Of a DNA stretch of 64,000 nt, positions 33,735-45,828 are shown in pieces. Made by a program: the position numbers and the translations under genes. Within the stretch, counting starts at the first letter, position 1, and each line of letters opens with the position of its first letter. The notes beneath the pieces were generated by a model. The model searched no databases, was not told where the DNA came from, and saw only the letters and a program-made list of their open reading frames with translations. This stretch comes from Proteles cristata cristata (taxonomy: Eukaryota; Chordata; Mammalia; Carnivora; Hyaenidae): assembly GCA_017311185.1 (NCBI GenBank), contig JAESUZ010000134.1, positions 522,001 through 586,000 of the forward strand, in the 5' to 3' direction.

Positions 33735-34360
33735 AGGTCACATTTACTTCTGTTAAATAACAAAATTCAAACAAATATTGGCTTTATTAAATTATTCATA
33801 AATCAGGCAGCACTCCATCTAGCAAGTAGAGAGGCACTCTGAGGAGTTATATAAAATAGAAGGTTTTTATAAACAAAGGGTAGGGGCAAAAGAAAAGAAT
33901 TATTCCAGAGAGGCAGTTTGCTGGTGGAAAAAGCAAGGATCCTTATCATGCAGATTACCTCATCTTTCTATGGAGGATGGTGAGAAGCAGGTGACAAACT
34001 CATACCTGCTGATGGAAAGAAAAATTTCCTGACTTGTTGGTTATGGCTACCTTTCTAGGAAAGGTTGAAACTGCAATTATTATTTTTTAAAGTACTTATT
34101 TAAATTCCAGTTAGTTAACATACAGTGTAATACTAGTTTCAGGTGTGCAATTTAGTGATTCAACACTTACATACAACACGTGTACACCTTACTTCCAACA
34201 CCTGTTACACCCATCTCCCCACCACCTACTGTGTCTGGTAATCATCAGTTTGTTCTCTATAGTTAAGTCTGTGAAACTGCAATTAGATTAGGTATTAAGC
34301 CCCAGTTTGGAAATTTCATCTAAGTGACACCATTTGTGGCCTAAGGTTTTCTTTTTTTAA
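33735..34360 (-). mobile_element. Second LTR-like remnant, - strand, split by an L1 fragment
   Basis: Reverse strand carries an AATAAAGCC poly-A-signal context near 33786 and an ordered LTR-like body. A 192-bp L1 fragment interrupts it. The family is not named. Confidence 0.4.
34080..34271 (-). mobile_element. Short 5'-truncated L1 insertion (3' UTR only), - strand
   Basis: Begins with a T-rich edge (tail), then TTCCAGTTAGTTAACATACA and AGTTTCAGGTGTGCAATTTA of the carnivore L1 3' UTR. Exact 14-bp duplication TGAAACTGCAATTA at 34066-34079 and 34272-34285. Confidence 0.88.
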
Positions 34361-34539
34361 CTTCTCCAGGCTGCTGCTATTTGGGTTTTTTGTTTTGTTT
34401 TGTTTTTTTATTTTTCTTCCTAGAATCTTGAGTTTTCAGGTAATCGAGTTTAAAAGGCTACGTTAGTAGCCTTGTGAGGTCTCCAAACAGATTTGTTATT
34501 TGGTCAGATTTTTTTTTAGTTTTAGTTAATAGAAGCATT

Positions 34540-34795
34540 GGTCTAACCTAGGAGTTGAAGAACTATTACCTGTGTGCCAAGTATATCCTGTCACCTGTTT
34601 TATAAATAAAGTTTTATCAGAGCACAGCCATAGCAAATTTACATATTGTCTATGGCTGCTTTCCCTCTGCAAAGATAGACTTGAGGCTGAGTTGAATAGT
34701 TGTGATGAAGATTTTATAACCTGTAAAGCCTAACACATTCACTGCCTGGCCCTTTTCAGAATGTAATTTGCCAACTTTTACTCTAATCCACCACA
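34540..34795 (-). mobile_element. MER5A-type hAT-Charlie transposon, - strand
   Basis: ATAAAGTTTTATCAGAGCAC AGCCATAGC, TATTGTCTATGGCTGCTTTC and GCCTGGCCCTTTTCAGAATG are MER5A in reverse. Opposite in orientation to the copy at 12625. Confidence 0.88.
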
Positions 34796-36500
34796 ACCAG
34801 ATAAAGAACTAAAATTATTTATTATCTATCTGCTTTTTCTGTCCCTATTTGGAGAATAACCTTATTGTCTTGGATTTAAAATTTGTATAAAAAATTTAAA
34901 ACATTATTATTATTCATATGTAACAAAAATTTAAGGGTAGTTTTTTTCACTGTCCAAATTCCATTTAACTTTTGTTTATTAAAGACGAAATCTATTTTTC
35001 ACAATTTGGGCAAATTATTTTGAAACAAAAGACTCTAGGAAAATACTTCAGCAGTGAAACAAATTCCAGAAGACAAACATTACTTGTAATTTGAAACTAT
35101 ACTACTTATTTATATAATCCAAACAAAAACAATTTTGTTCGCTGAACTTTTAACTAAGACACAGAATTGTGAACAGAGTTAAATAGCTGATCTGCCATTA
35201 CCTGAATTTGTTTGAACCCTCAGCTGACTAGTGTATAGGTTACTGTCGACCACTAGTGTTTCTCTTTCTGAAATTTAAAGTAATATTCTTGAATTAGTGG
35301 CAGGTTATTCCCACTGTCAACCACATTTATGTAAATCATTCTCTGTAACTTCCCTCTAGGAATAACTGAAAAAAAGAAATGCTAACTCAGATTAAAGGTG
35401 CACATTAAAAGAAGCAATAAACACTTAAACATACTGACAGTGGATATTTTCTTTATAAAGCATATAATTTACTATGGGACCACAAAGTCTTATCCTTCAC
35501 AGCAGTTCAAAAATTAGACATTTTGAATATGTGGTAACCATCTGTAATTATGTTTTGAGTAATTTGATTTGAGACCCAATATCTATATTAAAGTGTTCTT
35601 AGTGTATGTATTCAAATGTAAATATATTTGCCTTCTTATGTTCTTGCCTCTGTATGTAGTTTTAGGAAAATAGAAAAGGCAGTATGTATAGTCTTTCTAC
35701 TGTGAGTGTGACTCTGAAAATCATGAAAGACACGATAGGCCTTTTTTTTCAATTTCGGGAGACAATGAAGACCTATTCCTGAATTAATGCTATGGTTGGA
35801 CTGAGTCATAGCAGGTTTCTAAACTGATCCTAATGTAAAGAACGTCTGAGAGAGCATTGTCTTGTTGTTTCTACCTTGTCATCACAACCCCCCAAAGAAG
35901 CCAACAAATAATTAGGTTAATGAAATACTCTTCCTAGTGCACACTTAATTAAGTGTTCTAATTCTGGATGGGACTAAAGTGGGTAATCCAAGGTAGGTAG
36001 CTTTTCTTTCTCTCTGGAGATAACAATAGTATCTACTTCATAAATTTAAAGTTAAATGAGATTATGCATACAAAAAATGTGCTCATCACTGAAAATTATT
36101 GTGGCTTTTTAATCATGGCCATCACTACCACCACCGGTACTACAGTACTTACAGAGTTTTTATTGTGAGCTCAAAAATGCATCATTCTTATAATGTTTTC
36201 ATTATTTTAACTATGAGCATTATTGATATAGCTGGCTGGATTATTTGTAGTTTTTTTCTGACATTAAATAAAAAATGTTATCACTCAACCAACCTTCTTT
36301 CTGTGGTCAAAACATTCCCATTATCTCTTTATATAGGATTTTACCTTTAAAAAAATTGCCCTTCTATTTATTTAGAGGCCAAAGATACAATTTTAGCTAT
36401 TAATTCTTGCTATCTTGATTTCTAATGACAAGTTAAAAAGGTATTTGCTTGGTACAACTTAAGACACATATATTTAATTGTATGTGCATTTTAATTTAAA
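34796..36500. other. CCSER1 intron; possible MIR trace
   Basis: 36020-36095 (GATAACAATAGTATCTACTT, TTAAATGAGATTATGCATAC) looks like the 3' half of a MIR on the + strand. The rest is unique-looking. Confidence 0.5.
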
Positions 36501-36512
36501 AATTGTAAGCAA

Positions 36513-36745
36513 GGGATGCTTGATGGGTCAGTCAATTAAGCATCCACATCTTAGTTTTGACTCAGGTCATAATTTCAGTCATGGGATTGAACCCAGCATT
36601 TTGCTCTGGGCTGACAGCATAGAGCCTGTTAGGAATTCTCTCTCTCTCTCTCTCTCTCTTGCTCTCACTCTCGCTCTCTCTCGCTCTCTCTCTCTCCCCC
36701 CTCCCCCCTCCCTCATCAAAATAAGTAAATAGACTTTAAAAAAAC
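36513..36745 (+). mobile_element. Can-SINE with expanded CT body, + strand
   Basis: GGATGCTTGATGGGTCAGTC head, CAGGTCATAATTTCAG, then about 70 bp of CT/CCCCCT repeats (36640-36710), tail AAAATAAGTAAATAG. 10-bp duplication TTGTAAGCAA at 36503-36512 and 36746-36755. Confidence 0.9.
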
Positions 36746-36964
36746 TTGTAAGCAAATAATGAACTCTGGTTAAGGATATGCATTCTGAAGTGTTTAGTAG
36801 TTCAGTATACTGATATATAACATATTAATATATGTTATTTACTTTGAAATGTATCAGAGGAAAGATGGATTTATAGCTGAATAGAGGGAGAGGTAGATGA
36901 ATGTAAACATATGCATTTATGTATGATGCAGCAAATATAACAGAATCTTAATTGTAGAATTAGG

Positions 36965-37300
36965 AGATATATATATATAATTCTATATACTATATAATTC
37001 TATATACTATATAATTCTATATACTTCACCTATGTCTATCTATCCTATATATATCTATATATATATATCTATTATAGATATATATATAGATATATATAGA
37101 TATATATATATATATCTATATGTGTATAATAGATATATATGTCTATAATAGATATATATATATAGATATATATAGATATATATATATAGATATACACACA
37201 CACACATATATATATATATATCCTAATTCTATATATATATATATATATTCTATATATATGTTCTATATATATCCTACATATATACACCCACACACATATA
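36965..37300. repeat. AT-rich (TATAGA)n/(TA)n island
   Basis: About 335 bp made of TATATA, TATAGA and CTATATA units with small (CA)n patches. Many self-complementary stretches could form hairpins or cruciforms. Long apparent reading frames on both strands are low-complexity artefacts. Confidence 0.95.
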
Positions 37301-37454
37301 TTTACCATATAAACTGCTAGGAGAAATGTACTGAACATGCTTGAATCCAAATAGTTTTTAGTTATACATAATAAAATGACTATTTTAAAAGAACAAATTT
37401 TCATCCTTAATGGAGTAATATTATGACTTCTGAGGATATTAAGAAAAATATTCC

Positions 37455-37674
37455 TGGGGCACCTGGGTGGTCCAGTCAGTTAAGCATCCAACTTTGGCTC
37501 AGGTCATGATCTCACAGTTCGTGGGTTCAAGCCCTGCATCGGGTTCTGTGCTGACAGGTAACTCAGAGCCTGGAGCCTGTCTTCAGATTCTGTATCTCCC
37601 TCTGTCTCTGACCCTCCCCTGCTCACGCTGTGTCTCTCTCAAAAATAAATAAAATATAAAAATTTAAAAACAGA
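37455..37674 (+). mobile_element. Can-SINE, + strand
   Basis: TGGGGCACCTGGGTGGTCC head, GGTTCAAGCCCTGCATCGGG, AAAAATAAATAAAATATAAA tail. Exact 14-bp duplication AAGAAAAATATTCC at 37441-37454 and 37675-37688. Confidence 0.95.
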
Positions 37675-37688
37675 AAGAAAAATATTCC

Positions 37689-38206
37689 ATTGGAACATAT
37701 AAAACTGATATATGGTATTCTTCAGATTATGTTTTATCGAATAATCATGTCCTATAAGTCATACAAGCTGTATAAGCCATTAAATGATATATTCCAATTT
37801 TGTTGGCCATATTAAAATAGGAAAATAAGGGCAGCGTTAACTAATATTTTTACTTATATTCATGATAAAATAAATTTTTGTTATTTCTGACTTCTTCCTA
37901 AAATGGATTTTAGATGAATTTTAAAATAGAGTCACAAAGTTTTGAGCCATAGTAGAAATGGTGGGTGCAACCAGGCTTACTGTACGAATGGGCTGCTATC
38001 CAATCCCACCCCATCACTTTTTAAAGGATATGTAATCTCAGAGTCCTTCCAATCTTTTATGTGTAAAACAGTATATTAATAATTGCCATCAATTTTAAGA
38101 TGAGGAGTAATTTATATAAATGTATAAGAAAAACTTGAACTTGTTCAATAAAGGTAGTGGGCATTGTTGTTACTTTCTTGGAATAAATAAGTATAACACT
38201 TCTCAT
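37689..38206. other. CCSER1 intron, no recognised element
   Basis: Unique-looking sequence. Confidence 0.5.
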
Positions 38207-38270
38207 GATGATTAAAATAAAGGATGCAACATTCACTTGATGATTAAAATAAAGGATGCAACATTCACTT
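38207..38270. repeat. Perfect two-copy 32-bp tandem duplication
   Basis: GATGATTAAAATAAAGGATG and the next 12 bases occur twice back to back (38207-38238, 38239-38270) with no difference. Confidence 0.97.
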
Positions 38271-39082
38271 GATTTCTAGATTCTGATATAGTGTATCTCT
38301 TAAAATAATTTATATTATGGAAACAGAGTGATACGCACTTTTATCCTGTATCACTTCCTTCCCTTTACTCTAAACAAATTGTAACTTACCTAGAGAATCC
38401 CCTTTGATGAGAGTTGTTTATTAATTTTTTCCTTGTTCTTTTTTTGTATGATTTTTCATACCATTTGAGCATTTAGAATAGTTGAAAGTCAATTATACCT
38501 TTATCCTATTAATCACAGGAATCCCAATTGGAACAGAATTTTGCAGATCATTTTTTTCTTCTCTATTTCAAGAGTGTGCAATTGCTTTTTTGCAACTCCT
38601 GGGGGAAAATTAGCAAATATATTTCTGAGTATTTACCTGAAAGGTAATAGAAGACAATGGAAATACTTCCTATGAGGAGAAATTAAATAGGGATAATTTA
38701 ACCGAAAGAACAAGATTGAAGCACAATATGCAATGAAATGGACTCTATAGTATTTTATGATATATGTTAGCTATAAAGGAGAACTTCCCGGTGCTACATG
38801 ATAGTTATTAAACTCTGGCATGGGTTAGGGAAAGGTTGTAGGTTAACTCCAACATTTTCTAAAATGTCAGTGTCTTACATGTGATCGTTTGTGATTGGTC
38901 CAAGTGAGAATTTCAAAAATCCAGAAATTTTATGCACATTGTTTTTTGTTCTTTATAAAATAGTTTAGTAATACAGAATTTAAAATGGTTAATGCAATGC
39001 AGGAAATATCAGAAAATGTATGCCCTTGCTGAGTACACTGAAAAAGGTAGCTTTGCATCATTCTCACTTAAAAGAATTTCTT
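38271..39082. other. CCSER1 intron, no recognised element
   Basis: Unique-looking AT-rich sequence. Confidence 0.5.
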
Positions 39083-39266
39083 TGGGTGCCTGAGTGGCTC
39101 AGTTAGTTGAGTGGCTGACTCTTGATTTTGGCTCAGGTCATGATCACATGGTTTGTGAGTTTGAGCCCCGCATAAGACTTTACACTTACAACACAGAACC
39201 TGTGTGGGATTCTCTTTCTCTCTCTCCCTGCCTTAAAAATAAATAAGTAAACATAGAAAAAAAGTA
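39083..39266 (+). mobile_element. Can-SINE, + strand
   Basis: TGGGTGCCTGAGTGGCTCAG, TTGGCTCAGGTCATGATCAC and tail AAAAATAAATAAGTAAACAT. Body partly deleted. Confidence 0.9.
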
Positions 39267-39386
39267 CTAAGAACATAAGAATGCCAAGCTATTGCTATTT
39301 TGAATCTCAGTTTCTGAAATAAATATTCTATTCCTTAAGGTATTAGAATATGATTTTGGTGCCTGAGAATTTCTATGAAATAAAAA

Positions 39387-39418
<32 letters not shown>

Positions 39419-39419
39419 A
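39387..39419. repeat. (ATG)n microsatellite
   Basis: About 10-11 uninterrupted ATG/GAT units. Confidence 0.96.
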
Positions 39420-39608
39420 CATAGTGCCAAAGAAAGAAAACATGATTTACGAGGCATCTGTGGATCCTGAAATAGTAGGTCAAAGTCAGATACAGTGGTA
39501 CCATTTCAATGCATAACTTGTAGCTTCAAGAGTACCAGGGACAGTAGGTAGGTAAAAAAGAGTAGTAGATTTAGTCATGCTACTGGCTTTCAAAAAAATT
39601 ATTTTTCC

Positions 39609-39705
39609 TGTGGTGCTTGCCTGGCTCACCTGGTACAACATGGAACTCTTGACCTCAGAGTGTTGTGAGTTCGAGCCCCAGGTTGGTGGTAGAGTTTTCT
39701 TAATT
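39609..39705 (+). mobile_element. Short older Can-SINE subfamily, + strand
   Basis: GTGGTGCTTGCCTGGCTCAC, GTGAGTTCGAGCCCCAGGTT and the short end GGTGGTAGAGTTTTCTTAA, the same body-less form as at 4826. Confidence 0.75.
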
Positions 39706-39964
39706 GTTTTTCCTGAAAATAGGTTTTAAGTTATTTATCGTTTAATTTATTTCCTAGTTACATATACTAGCTACATGGAAATGAAAATAAAATTTAATTC
39801 AAAAATTAAATTCAAAAATTTAATGCAAAAAATTCTGCACTTCACAAGAATTTTCCAGCTGAGTAAATAACTCTGTTAGAATACATGTCATACACTTTGG
39901 GAGACTGCATTTAATGTACTTAATATAGTAGACTCAAAAATATTCATGTTGTTTTAAATTAAAT

Positions 39965-40110
39965 CACAGAAGGATTCAATGAGATCTTAGAGATCAATTA
40001 GTACAGTATGTAAAAATGTAGATGCAAAAAATATAAATGACTTATCCAAGATAACAGAGTCAGTAAGTAGCAGAGCCTGTACTAGAACTCTAACACCTAG
40101 TTGAGCTACT
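39965..40110 (-). mobile_element. MIR/MIR3-like remnant, - strand
   Basis: GATCTTAGAGATCAATTAGT, GACTTATCCAAGATAACAGA and GTAGCAGAGCCTGTACTAGA in this order are the reverse of the element seen at 2560. Confidence 0.55.
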
Positions 40111-40228
40111 TTTTTTTTTTTTCCCATAAAAGGGTATCTGAGGAGAAACAAGTGACTTCCTATATCTTATCAACTGCCATTTAAGAAAGACCTAAAGCAC
40201 ATGATTTTTAAGTTCGTTAAGTTCATTT

Positions 40229-40412
40229 AACTTATTTATTTAGTTTGAGAGAGAGCATAAGTGGGGAAGGGGTAGAGAGGGAGAGGGAATCCTAAGTAGG
40301 CTCCTCACTGTTAGCCTAGAGCACTATGCAGGGCATGAACTCTCAGACTGTGAGATCATGACCTGAGCTAAAACAGAGTTGGATGCTTAACAGACTGAAT
40401 CACCCAGGCTTC
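40229..40412 (-). mobile_element. Can-SINE, - strand
   Basis: TTTAGTTTGAGAGAGAGCAT to GAATCACCCAGGCTTCC. Diverged, with body deletions. Confidence 0.88.
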
Positions 40413-41256
40413 CAGTATTCTTTTGTTCTGTGTGAAAGAGGAAATTAGGATAATAATAATAACAAAACCAAAAACTATTTTGGTATACTTTTTAAATCCT
40501 TTCCAGTTGTTTTTTGTTATAAAAAGAGGAAAAGTATTGAATGTTTCCAAGTATTTACCAAAACAGTTTTTGGCTTTGTTTGGTTTTCTTTAGGTTTTGA
40601 ATGGTAATATACTAATACACTAACAAAATATGGCATATGAAAAAGCATATGAAAGTATATATTTTTGTTTCTGGGAAAAATCATGAAATCAACACAAATG
40701 ATTTGACTTTTCGTTAAGTCATATTGTATTTACTTTATAGATCAGTAAACTGAGGTGCAATCAGGTGCACTATTTTGGTCAAGTAGGCAGGCAATAGATG
40801 GTAATACCTAGATTAGAACACATACCTGCGTGGTTCCAAAGCCGAAATATTTCTCTTATACAGTCGTTCCAGCTTCATATAAAAATCAAATGAGAAACCT
40901 TGAAAATTTCAGTGATTTAAATTTTCAGAACGAGTTGAGAATTACTAAATTATACAACTTTTTTCAAAGTTTTTGAAGTATTTTAACTTATTTTAAAGAT
41001 ACAAAATCAAACTTAAAATATAAAATTGCCAATTATTTTCTTCTCCATAGCAATACAGTGTTTAAGAGCCAATGTTTAGCTATTAGTTAGTTATATTTGT
41101 ATGACTGAGATGAAATGATAATGTGTTGTTACTATTATTATTTATATCCAGATGTCAAGAGTGAATATTTCTAATTTCAGGTACAAAATATCTAATGTGA
41201 TTCTCTGGTTGTTTCAAAGCAAAACTGGTAACTAAGAATATAAGTTTCTTGGACAT
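40413..41256. other. CCSER1 intron with a probable MIR
   Basis: 40730-40850 (TTTATAGATCAGTAAACTGA GG, AGGCAATAGATGGTAATACC) fits a MIR in reverse. The rest is unique-looking. Confidence 0.5.
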
Positions 41257-41269
41257 TACTACGATTTTA

Positions 41270-41499
41270 TTTTATTTATTTATTTATTTATTTAAATATT
41301 TTTATTTATTTCTAGGATAGAGAGAGACAGCGTGAGCAAGGGAGGGTCAGAGAGAGAGGGAAACACAGACTGAAATAGGCTCCAGGCTCTGAGCTGGCAG
41401 TCAGCATAGAGCCCGACGCGGGGCTCGAACCCACGAACCGCGAGATCATGACCTAAGCGAAAGTCGGATGCTTAACCGACTAAGCCACCCAGGCGCCCC
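41270..41499 (-). mobile_element. Young Can-SINE, - strand
   Basis: ATTT repeats at the tail side, then GAGCTGGCAGTCAGCATAGA, GACGCGGGGCTCGAACCCAC and CACCCAGGCGCCCC. Exact 13-bp duplication TACTACGATTTTA at 41257-41269 and 41500-41512. Confidence 0.96.
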
Positions 41500-41512
41500 T
41501 ACTACGATTTTA

Positions 41513-41989
41513 AAGATAGGAATTGGAGTTCCAGTTCAGAGATTAATATATATATAAATGAAAATGAAAACTCAGTTTTCAAGGGATTCTATTCACATAA
41601 CTAATTTATAACATTCATTTTTGAGATTAACTTTTAAGAGTCACATGATTGACTTTAAAAATAGCAATGTGATAAATAGAAATATGAAACATACAGTGTT
41701 GTCTATGTACTTCATTACTAATGAAATAGCATGAGGATTTCTCATTTAATTATAAATTTCCAGCTAGATGGCAAGCAATTCAAAATGAGACTTAATGTAA
41801 TGATATAATTTTATCATTAGTGTGTTTCCTTTAAACTTTCAATCATAAATTATACCATAATTTGGGAATGTGTTCACACAGAATGAACATGGCATAATTC
41901 TTACCACATACAGATAGAAAAGGGATTTTTTTTGGCTAAAAACAAGAAAGCAATTTTGTTGATAGAATTTATTAGCACCATATTTTGTT
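41513..41989. other. CCSER1 intron, no recognised element
   Basis: Unique-looking sequence. Confidence 0.5.
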
Positions 41990-42180
41990 TAATTTTGTTT
42001 AGAGAGAGAGTGAGAGTACATGCATGTGCAAGATGGGGGGAGGGACATGAGGGAGACTCTTAAGCGGGCTCCAAGCTCAGCGTGGAGCTCCACCCAGGGC
42101 TTGATCTCAAGATGCTGGGATCATGACCTGAACCAAATTTAAGAGTAGGATGCTCAACTGGCATAACTACCCAAGTACCA
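41990..42180 (-). mobile_element. Can-SINE (older type), - strand
   Basis: GTTTAGAGAGAGAGTGAGAG, CTCTTAAGCGGGCTCCAAGC TCAG, GGGATCATGACCTGAACC and a degraded head ACTACCCAAGTACC. Confidence 0.82.
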
Positions 42181-42772
42181 TATCTTTGTATACTACTGTC
42201 TGGTTTACATAATCATGATAATAACAGTAATCCCATGAATTTATATACTTTGATGATAGACACATGTCTATTTACAAAGTTGCCTCAGAAACTGAAACAT
42301 TAAATACATTTTTGGCATAAAGTAACATGCTTTTACTGAATTTTAGTGCTATCACAAAGTAGATCTTTGCCAAGATTATTATATTAAAAATGAGTCTTGT
42401 AAAATTCATATGCATTTCCAGTGAATTTATTTTTCTATCTCTTATATCTTTTTATTAAATTATAATCCAATATAATTCTATTAAATGTCAATTAAATTTA
42501 AGTACTGTTTAGGTGGTAGAGTCTAGTATGGCTGCAATCAGTAGTATGGCTCCTCACCATGTAGCAGGGAAGGATTACACTAAACAACTACTTGTATGTA
42601 TCAGGTATGTGGTGTGTTTTCTGAGCTTTGGGACATTTAGCAATAATCCAGGGGGAGGGAGGGATCCTGAGGACTGAAACATGTTGCAGCTCAAGGGTGA
42701 GGGAAGAGTATTTCTAAACGAGGGAATTACTATTCTAAAGGCACTGAGGCAAGTTGTTTAGAAAGCAGTGTT
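42181..42772. other. CCSER1 intron, no recognised element
   Basis: Unique-looking sequence. Confidence 0.5.
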
Positions 42773-43400
42773 TTCTACTGCTGCTATAACAAATTACCAC
42801 AAACTCAGCAGCTTAAAATAACACAAATTTATTATGTCACATTTCTGTAGGTCAGAATTCTGGGGTGGTTGTTTGTCTGGTTCCTCTGATCTGTGTCTCA
42901 CAAGGCAAAAATCAAGATGTCAGCAGCCTGGCCTCTTATTTGTAGGTTCTGAGGGTGGGGAGAATTCGAGGAGTAAATCCTTTTCGAAGCCCATTCATTC
43001 ATTTTTGGTGGCAGAATTCATTTCTTTGTAGCTATAGGACTGAGGTTCCCATTTCCTTGCTGGCTGTCAGCCAGAAACCATTCTCAGCAACTTAAGGCTT
43101 CCCGCATTCCTTGTCACATTGAAAGTCACTGCCTCCGACAGTGCATGGAGTCTTTCTTAGCCATAGTAGATCTCTGACTTCCCTTCCTGCCACATCCCCA
43201 TTTCTATGTTTATCTGGAGAAAAAGGTCTTTTCTTCATGTGATTATATCAGGCATACTGAGGTAATTCAGGATAATCTATCTTAAAACCAATTGATTGGT
43301 AATTTTAATTGCATTCACAAAATTCCTTTGCCATGTGATATAGCATATTAGTAGTCTTGACACCATGGGCACAGATCATGGAACCCAAATTCTGCCCCTC
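42773..43400 (-). mobile_element. MLT1-type (ERVL-MaLR) LTR, - strand
   Basis: TATAACAAATTACCACAAAC TCAGCAGCTTAAAATAACAC with the poly-A signal in reverse, GGTCAGAATTCTGGGG, CAAGATGTCAGCAGCCTGGC, TTCCCGCATTCCTTGTCAC, CAGGATAATCTATCTTAAAA and a final CCAAATTCTGCCC give the full MLT1 order reversed. Confidence 0.83.
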
Positions 43401-45540
43401 AGGACAGTGGGGAGATTTCACTGCAGAAAAAGAGATCAAGGAACTTAGGGGCTTAGTTGTTTAGATCATACATTTGGACAGTGAAGTCACTCAAATGGTG
43501 ACATGACTGTAGTGGAGAGAAAAAACTGAAGTCAAATGCAAAAGTCTCTAGTAAATGAAGAGGAGTAACCTGAAGGTCTGCAGTTGATAGACACAAGGGT
43601 GAGTAGAGGATGACATGAGCCTCACAGATTAGAGAAATATTATAAGACTGTGGTGTGGTGATAATCAGGAAGTTGGACTGGAGTGCCCTATCAGGTGCTG
43701 AAAAAAGAGATACCTCCAAGTGAGAAAACTCAGGAGAGTCCAAGTGATTGGAAGAGGGTCAGATTTCACTTAGGTCAAATGCTGAACCAGGTGTTCTCAC
43801 GAACACTTTAAGGATAAAGTAGAAACTTTGAGAGAGAAGCACAATTGGGAATATATCAACTTAATTTTATGTTATTTTGGTTCAATTGTGCTACATAAGA
43901 AACACAACATTAACGGTAGGGAAGTATGCCTCATTGCTTGTGTGTTCTAGTGGAGTTGCATCAACATAGTTGATAGAAAAATAGGTTACTGTTTTAAGTG
44001 ATTTTGGTAGATTTAAAAATGCCAAACCAAGTAAGTAAACTTGCCAAAGGATTATTTTTCTTCAATAAAAAGAGCCATGATCTTCTAGAAGTAATACTCT
44101 TGAGAAATGTATTTGTCATTAAAAACAAAGGAGGCCAAATGATTTTCTAGGTATAGTGGTCACAATAAATATCTACTGTCACCTATATGGAGGCAGAAGA
44201 AATATGCTGTCACTTCTCTTATTACAAAACTGTCCATCTCTTTTCTAGCTTTCTTCTCCAAGCACCCTTCCATGGAGAATTACCCTTGTACAACTCAATA
44301 TGTGGCAGAGTAAAAAGTTTTTAAGATAAGGATCCATTTCCTAAATGCTAGCCTATTGCCACTTAGGATTAGTTGAAACTGTGCAATTGACAATTTGAAG
44401 CCTTTTAAATGCTGATTTTTATGCTATGTGTTTTGGATGTATTGTAGAATTCAATACAATTTATTGTTTTATGAAGAAAATATTCTAAATGCATTAGAGT
44501 ATTAGATGCTGAATCCAGTGTTTTAAAATGATTTCAAAAGGATGTAAAAATCATTTACAGGGGATGTCAGAATAAATGTGTTCTTAAATACATCTTGATT
44601 AATATAGTTATTTTCAGTAGTTTAAAATGCTTCCAAGATTATGTCAGATAAAAATAATTGCTAATTGTCATTTTGGTCATTGTGTGTTTAGATCAACTTT
44701 TTCTATTCATAACTCTAAAGTTCATACTGTCATTTAAGCATATTTTGATTTGACCATGTTTTTTTTAATTGTATACAAGACACTTTATTCACCACTTTAA
44801 AGGATGTAAAAAATATTCAATTCAGTTTCTGCATTAGGGTGCTAATACAACTAAATAGATGAATCATGTACATACATAACTATTATCAAAAGTATAGCAT
44901 AGTAAGGACCATAGGGAAATGCAAAGCAGCATAGAAGAAGAGAGATGTTACCTTACCAGAAACTTGCCAATCAGAAATCTCTTTATATTGAAGATAGACA
45001 ATGGAAACATTAAATGGAAAATAGGATACAGAATGTATAATATAATCACAATATAGTAAACTCTAAAAGGGAATATTTTTATAAATATACGTATACAAAT
45101 AGAAAATATTAGAGGAAGTGTCTAAAAGTATAATTGTTCATTATTTACCTCCAGTAGTTTGTTGATGTTTCCTCAAGATAAGGGAGTGAGGGAAATTAGA
45201 AAGGGCAGAGGAAGTCTCTAAGCATGAATGTGGGCATCTATTGGAGTCTGTCTGCAGCCTGATCACATGGGGACAGGAGACTCATAACGTCACTTTTACC
45301 GAATAATTGTGGTCCCACCTTGAGGTAAAGAGGCAAGACTCTTGTACCTGTATGCATCCGTTATAGCCAAAGGGAAATTTTCTAATGAAGGAAGCAGCCA
45401 TGAACCTTTTGCAGCTAACACTCATACCATCTGGACCTAATGAAGGGATATTGGCAGCAAGCTCCAAACGTGTTCACTATATATTACTGAACAATCTGAG
45501 CATATCTGTATTTAATCTCTACCTCTGTTCCTCTGTTTCT
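43401..45540. other. CCSER1 intron, no recognised element
   Basis: About 2.1 kb without a repeat I can name. A 96-codon minus-strand frame at 43453-43743 has no family resemblance. Confidence 0.5.
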
Positions 45541-45574
45541 CTCTCTCTCTCCCTCCCTCCCTCCCTCCTCTCAG

Positions 45575-45613
<39 letters not shown>
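45541..45613. repeat. (CT)n-(CCCT)n-(CA)n compound microsatellite
   Basis: CT units pass into CCCT units, then after a short TCAGG break into about 19 CA units with one CG interruption. Confidence 0.95.
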
Positions 45614-45705
45614 AGATGTTCAGTCCTTAAATAATTACCAAGTTACCTATTAACTACTAAAAATGAACAATGAACTGGTATTGACTTTAAAATAAGAGGG
45701 GTGCC

Positions 45706-45818
45706 AGCTCGGAGCCTGGAGCCTATTTCAGAGTCTGTGACACCCTCTCACTCTAACCCTCTCCTGCTCATGCTGTCTCTCTCTCTCCTAGAAATAATAA
45801 TTAAAAAAAAAAAAAAAG
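45706..45818 (+). mobile_element. 5'-truncated young Can-SINE, + strand
   Basis: Starts inside the SINE at AGCTCGGAGCCTGGAGCC and ends CTCCTAGAAATAATAATT plus a 15-A tail. Exact 19-bp duplication (TTAAAATAAGAGGGGTGCC) at 45687-45705 and 45819-45837 shows it landed in the 5' edge of the next SINE. Confidence 0.92.
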
Positions 45819-45828
45819 TTAAAATAAG

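Noticed and set aside
37072..37404. 110-codon frame rich in Ile and Tyr (and its opposite-strand twin)
   Set aside because: It is the translation of a TATA/TATAGA simple repeat, not a protein.
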